NCBI GenBank assembly: GCA_028583685.1
Contig: JAMXIF010000231.1
Location: forward strand, 176,110-240,109
Length of the DNA stretch: 64,000 bases
Origin: Petaurus breviceps papuanus
Lineage: Eukaryota; Chordata; Mammalia; Diprotodontia; Petauridae
Direction: 5' to 3'
The notes beneath the pieces are model-generated. The model was not told the DNA's origin. It searched no databases and worked only from the letters and a program-made list of their open reading frames with translations. A program made the translations under genes and the position numbers. Below are positions 36,217-64,000 of the stretch, piece by piece. How positions within the stretch are numbered: the stretch's first letter is position 1; each line of letters opens with the position of its first letter.

Positions 36217-37344
36217 AGGAGGGTATATGGAAGTATGAATACATATGTGAGTGTGTGTATATATGTGTACAGGTATACATAAACAGAGGGCACAAGACCA
36301 ATTGAATAGGAAGGGATGATACTTAAAAGGTGAAATTAAGAGGTGAGAGAGGAATATAATGAGAGGAGATGGAGAGAGACAGAATGGAGTAAATTATCTC
36401 ATATAAAAGAGGCAAGGGGAAACTGTTACCATGGAGGGGAAGAACAGGAAGGCAAAAGGGAATGGATCAACGTCATTCTCATTGAATTTGGCTTAGGGAG
36501 GAAATGACATACACACTAAATAGGGAATCTCACCCTACAGGAGAGTAGGGGGGAAGAGGATGAGAGGGGAGATGATGGAAGGGAGGGCAGGCTGCGGGGG
36601 GAGGGAAATTGGAAGTATCCACTTTTGAAAAGGGACAGGATCAAAGTAGAGAATAGAACAAGTGGGAGGTGGGATAGGAGGGAGGGAAAAATAGTCAGTC
36701 TTTTACAATTTATCCACTATGGAAATGTTTTGCATAGCTACACATGTACAACCTATACTGAATTGCTTATCTTCCCAGTAAGTGTGGGTGACAAGGGAGG
36801 AAGGGAATGAATCTGGAATTCAAAGTTTTAAAATCAAATGTTTAAAATATACATATACTATAATTAATATTATTTTACATGTAACTGGGAAATAAGATAT
36901 ACAGGCACTGGGACATAGAGATTCACCATGCCCTCCTAGAAAGTAGAAGGGGATATGGGAGAAGATATGGCAGAGAGCAGATTGGGGGATGGGATCGCTA
37001 TTTTGGGGCGGTGGGTAGCAGAAAAACTGGGAGAAAATTTTTAACTCAAAATCTGGTGGAAACGAATGATGTAAATCAGAAGCTAACAAAACATTTGATT
37101 TGGAATAAAAAGAGAGAGAGAAAGACATTCACTCAGAGTTCATGGCCACAGACTTTTGCTGTCCAAATAGCAGCATCTTCAGGATAAGTCACTGTTTGGG
37201 GATTTTTTTCATTATTAAAAAAGGGTTGTCATAATGGGGCAGTGTGACAGGGTTGGGCCAGCCTTGGATTCTGGCCTGGCCTTGCTGAATGCTGCCTCTG
37301 ACGTTGGGCAAGATCTTTCACTTTCTTCCTCTGCAAAATGAAAG

Positions 37345-37588
37345 ACTTGTTGTTGTGCAGTTATATCCTGTTCTCTGTGACCCTGTTTGGGGTTTTCTTG
37401 GCAGAGATACTGGAGTGGTTTACTATTTCCTTCTCCAGCTCATTTTCCAGATGAGGAAACTGAGGCAAACAAAGCGATTTGCCCAGGGTCACACAGCTAC
37501 TAAGTAAGTGTCTGAGACCAGATTCGATCTTAGGAGGAAGAGGCTTCCGAACAGGTGCTCTGTGCACTATGGCGCCCCCTAGCTACCT
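37345..37588 (+). repeat. Marsupial tRNA-derived SINE (TTTTCTTGG type)
   Basis: GGGGTTTTCTTGGCAGAGAT, CCTTCTCCAGCTCATTTTCC, CCCAGGGTCACACAGCTACT and a GGCGCCCCCTAGCTACC end. Confidence 0.93.
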
Positions 37589-38344
37589 GTAAATAAATGA
37601 AAGGCTAGATGACTAAGGTTCCTTCTAGCTCTGAGTCCTGTGATTGGAATCAGGGTTAGTCACAGCAGGATGCTCAATTGTCCATGTGAGAGGGAAGAAA
37701 GAGCAGCTCCCGCTATCCTCCTCCCCCACCCCCACTCTTATTCTCATCTGCCCCACGGATGTCAGAGGGAAGGCACCAGCCCTTCTACTTTCTCAGCCTG
37801 GCTTCCTGTGGCAGGCAGCCTAATTCTTCCGAAAAAGGCATTGGAGCCACAAAGACAAAAAACCTAAACAGACTCTGCTCCCAGTGAGCTTTGGCTATCT
37901 CTGGAGAGAAGGAAAGCAATGAAAAAGCCCCCATGGATTTACAACTGGGCTGGAGCATTGTTTAAAACAAATCCACTTTGTTTTATTTTCAATTTTGAAT
38001 CTTTAGCATTTAGTGACACATCTGGTGCCTTTTCTCTCTGCCCCAATCTGATTTTGTTGACAGAGCAAGCTCCATGTTGGCTATAGATCAGTTCAGAGCT
38101 TAGAGAGTTGCCTGGGTCACTGAGCTGTGAAGTGACTTGTTCAGGGTCACACATCCCATTGGTCGCCAATGTGGAACTTGAGCTTTGGGGATTCTTGACT
38201 TCAAGACTGGCTCCCTCTCTCCTGGCTTCTGCTTCTTCTCTGCCTGCCACACAGCAGGCCCTTAAGGAATGCTTGATGGGTTGAATTGAATTGAAGGTTA
38301 GCAGGGAGTGCTTCTTCCCTCTCTTAACCTAGACTCTCCCATCC

Positions 38345-38535
38345 TGAGAGACAACCTGGCATAGAGGATAGGGTCCTAGACTTGGAGTACCTGGAAGACC
38401 TGGATTCAGATCCCACCTCAGACATTTCTTAGGTATGTGACCTTGGGCAAGTCTCTTAACCTCTCTGTGCCTCATAAAATGAAGGAGTTGGTCTCCAAGG
38501 CCTCTTGAGTCTTTTTCAGCCCTAAATCCATGATC
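38345..38535 (+). repeat. CORE/MIR-type SINE
   Basis: ACCTGGCATAGAGGATAGGG, CTTGGGCAAGTCTCTTAACC, CTCATAAAATGAAGGAGTTG and a CCCTAAATCCATGATCC end. Confidence 0.82.
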
Positions 38536-39727
38536 CTTTCAGGGACGTACAATCACTGCTTCACCCTGACTTTGTAGAGGAAAGGCCTGACCAGAGAAGT
38601 TAGGTGAGGCATCATCTAAATTTTGAAACAAATTACAGGTTGTGCTCCTGCAGTCAAAAGATCCATCAGCCAGGCGTGAGCTCAAGGCTCCTCAAGGGTC
38701 ATCTTGGCTGCTTCTGTACTTACAGAAGCAAGTCTCTGCAGAAAAGTAGAGCTTAAAACCAACCTGGAGATACCACAGAAGAGAAGCTGATGGCTGAGGA
38801 AGGAAAGAGAAAACCACCTCCAACTTATTCAAGAAATACCAATGGTCAGGCTGGCTCCTTCCTGAGGGAAGGAGCTCTCCGAATTGCTGGAGATCTTAAG
38901 AGGCAAGGGCATGATGAGCTCCATGGGGACTTTCATGCTTACATAATTGATACCATCTTTGAAATCTTTCATAATTCAAGGGTGGTGAAAATATATCCTG
39001 AGGAGTGTTCATAACATTTGGAAGGAAGCCTTATAGCCCCCTATGTAGGATATTTCCTTGAAGGAAAAAGACGATTAGTTCATTGTTAACCAAATAGTGG
39101 TACATCCCAGTGTCTCAAGAGCTAGCCTGGTTGCCCAAAGACAAGGATTCAAATCCTGTCTGACTCATCTTGGTAGTGTGGCCCTGGACAAGTCACCTTG
39201 ACCTCTCAGTGTCTCCAGTGTTGCAGAGCAGGTGCTGATCTGAATTTGGAGAGACTTTTCTCACTGGTAGTGTCCTCATACTAATCATGTCAAATGCAAA
39301 GAGCAGTGGAGACCACAAAATCCTGCATAACAATCCCTATGGGAGGATCACATATTGACTTGGAAAATTCATGTTTATGGATTTTTAGAATACAAACATC
39401 GACACATTAAAAACAGACAGGAACTCCATTTTAACCTAGTTTGAGCTGCCTTTGGAAGTGCTGTGGGCTGCACCAGACATCTCACTTCTATATTGATGAA
39501 ATCCTAGGTCTGGACCAAAAAGGAGAGAAGGCAGATGTAGAGTAAATATAAAACAATCCAACTCCACTCACAGGTGGCCAAAGGCAGCATGAGCTCTTTC
39601 TAAACATCTTTTTGAGCACTGCTTACTTCTCTTTCAAGGATACTGTGTGGCTCACCTTTGGAGCTCAGAATGCTGCATGCGATAATGAGGCTGTAGGGAT
39701 AGGATCAGAGGGGCCTTAGAAGAGAAT

Positions 39728-39968
39728 GTTGTAGTTGCTGAACTGTTTCATTTGTGGCTGACTCTCCATGACACCATTTGGGGTTTTCTTGGCCAACGTA
39801 CTGGAGGATGTCATTTCCTTCTCTAGCTCATTTTACAAAGGAAACTGAGGCAAACAGGGTTAAGTGACTTGCCCTGGATCACACAGCTCGTAAATGTCTG
39901 AGGTCAGGTTTGAATTCATGAAGATGAGTCTTCCTGACTTCACTGTATCTGATCACTTTCCATTATCC
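39728..39968 (+). repeat. Marsupial tRNA-derived SINE (TTTTCTTGG type)
   Basis: ACACCATTTGGGGTTTTCTT, TCATTTCCTTCTCTAGCTCA, GGAAACTGAGGCAAACAGGG, ATCACACAGCTCGTAAATGT in order. Confidence 0.9.
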
Positions 39969-40527
39969 CACTTTTAACCAAAAGCTGGTCACTTTTAAAC
40001 TATTCCACAAGAGACCCTGACCAAGGATGGTGCTGTAGGATGATGTCAGAGTACAGCAATAGTCACAGCTCACAACAATTTAAGGCATACACACTGCTTT
40101 CCTCAACAGCCCTATGTTGTCAGCTGTACATGTTTTATGATCTTCATTTTACCAATGAGGAAACTGAGGTGAAGTAGCTCACCCAGGAACACATAGCTAG
40201 CCAGTGTCAGAGGCGGGTTCCAACCCAGACTTCTCTCTAATGGATTTAATGCGGAGCTAAAAAGCAACCTCAGATTTCCACGATTAATCACTCTTCTAGT
40301 TCTTTCCCTCTCCTTTCCCTATATTTTCCAAAATATGCTAGTTATAGTAAAGACTTTAGTATAGTTTTACTAACTGCTGAAGGAATGACTGAAATAGCGA
40401 CAGGCTAAGCACTGACCACACAGAGAGAAGTGAGTCCCTGAAGGGCACTTGCCCTGGAGGAGCTTACATTCTAATGGGGAAGACAATTCGTACAGGCAAG
40501 AAGCAGGCAGGTGAGGAAGGCGCGAGC

Positions 40528-40592
40528 GGCGCACCGTGGCACCGTGGCTGGCGGCGCACCGTGGCACCGTGGCTGGCGGCGCACCGTGGCTG
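40528..40592. repeat. CpG-rich 25-bp minisatellite
   Basis: Two perfect 25-bp units (GGCGCACCGTGGCACCGTGG plus CTGGC) and a shortened third. A small CpG-dense island in otherwise CpG-poor sequence. It lies about 600-670 bp past the TRPM8 stop codon and may fall in its 3' UTR. Confidence 0.95.
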
Positions 40593-41197
40593 GCAGCAGC
40601 GAGGTGGATGGGCGCCACTCCACTTTTAGAGGTGCTCTGTGCACCCCACCTTGGGGTGGACGCTGTCCTAACGCACTTCTCTTATCCCTCACTCGCCACT
40701 CTGTGCCCCCAAACAAAGGAATCTCTAGCAAAGCGATCTGGTATTAAGCATATCAACAGGTTCTATTTTTTTCCCTCACTGACCTGCCTAATTCTTGTTC
40801 AAAGCCTCTTTAACTCCCAGCAACAGATCATCTCCTAAACCTGTGCTTTCTTTGCAATGTCCCCACCCCAACTAATTTTTCAGCACTTGGACAGCTCCAG
40901 CATACCAGAAGCTAGAGAAATGACTGGATTACTGAGCAGTCAGGAAGTCCGGCTTTCATCTTTCATTTTACTGTAACGTGAGTTTGCGGATTTGAAATCA
41001 GCGAGTTTAAGAATTTGGGGGACCTCCTGGAAACATACCCATCACCAGCAATAGCTTAATCATGCATTACCTAGGACAGTCGCAGAATATATTTGTCTTA
41101 AAGCAGACTGAAAACATGTTAGCGTAACTACAGATTAAAGAAGCTGGGAAATGCACTTACCTACCTGCAGGTGGCGGTTTCTGGTTGAGTTTCATGT

Positions 41198-63963
<22,766 letters not shown>

Positions 63964-64000
63964 TCAGCACTGAGGGAGGGGAATGATGTTATGTGTGCCG

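Larger units (their letters stand above)
34272..37114 (+). mobile_element. HAL1 (half-L1) retrotransposon, near full length, plus strand
   Basis: Begins near GGGTCAAGATGGAGTAGAAA, with a GC-rich 5' UTR, ORF1 (34997 to about 36026) and a 1.1-kb 3' UTR ending TTTGGAATAAAA. No ORF2. Possible 11-bp target-site duplication AGAGAGAAAGA at 34261-34271 and 37115-37125; low complexity weakens it. The 5' UTR, ORF1 and 3' UTR all match the inverted copy at 11976-14699. Confidence 0.87.

Overview
The window is mammalian nuclear DNA. It holds intron-rich genes with GT-AG splice sites, LINE, SINE and LTR fossils, long microsatellites, and two assembly gaps (10 N at 29144-29153 and 100 N at 61603-61702). 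Marsupial-type tRNA-derived SINEs, ORF1-only half-L1 (HAL1) elements and therian-only gene relatives point to a marsupial. I cannot name the species from sequence alone. I see no prokaryotic, plasmid or CRISPR features.

Two real genes are present, both on the minus strand, in the same order and orientation as on human chromosome 2q37. (1) SPP2 (secreted phosphoprotein 24) lies at 1511-9463. I rebuilt it completely as seven coding exons with consistent phases: 594 nt, 197 residues plus stop. Three of its exons are only 51-80 nt long and do not stand out as open frames. (2) The 3' half of TRPM8, the cold and menthol channel, lies at 41198-63936. It comprises the last 13 coding exons (1659 nt, 553 codons, stop at 41198-41200) and aligns without gaps to human residues 552-1104. 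The N-terminal exons lie beyond the right edge. SPP2 encodes a liver- and bone-associated, BMP-binding cystatin-like secreted protein. TRPM8 encodes a cation channel. They are neighbours by conserved synteny and I see no sign that they act together.

Layout: 1-1200, antisense L2 LINE relic. 1501-9463, SPP2, whose introns hold L2, SINE and microsatellite sequence. 9464-41197, the intergenic space between the 5' end of SPP2 and the 3' end of TRPM8. This space holds a HAL1 copy at 11976-14699 (minus), a cluster of LTR fossils at about 17.9-27.8 kb, an L2 fragment ending in a 30-bp minisatellite (27.8-29.3 kb), a second HAL1 copy at 34272-37114 (plus), many SINEs, and a small CpG-rich minisatellite at 40528-40592. 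41198-64000, TRPM8 with large microsatellites in its introns, including a pyrimidine satellite running up to one 3' splice site.

The most useful results are the splice-resolved SPP2 and TRPM8 models, the intact cooling-agent and calcium sites of TRPM8, the two HAL1 elements with candidate target-site duplications, and several repeat arrays placed directly against splice sites. I found no convincing new biological system.
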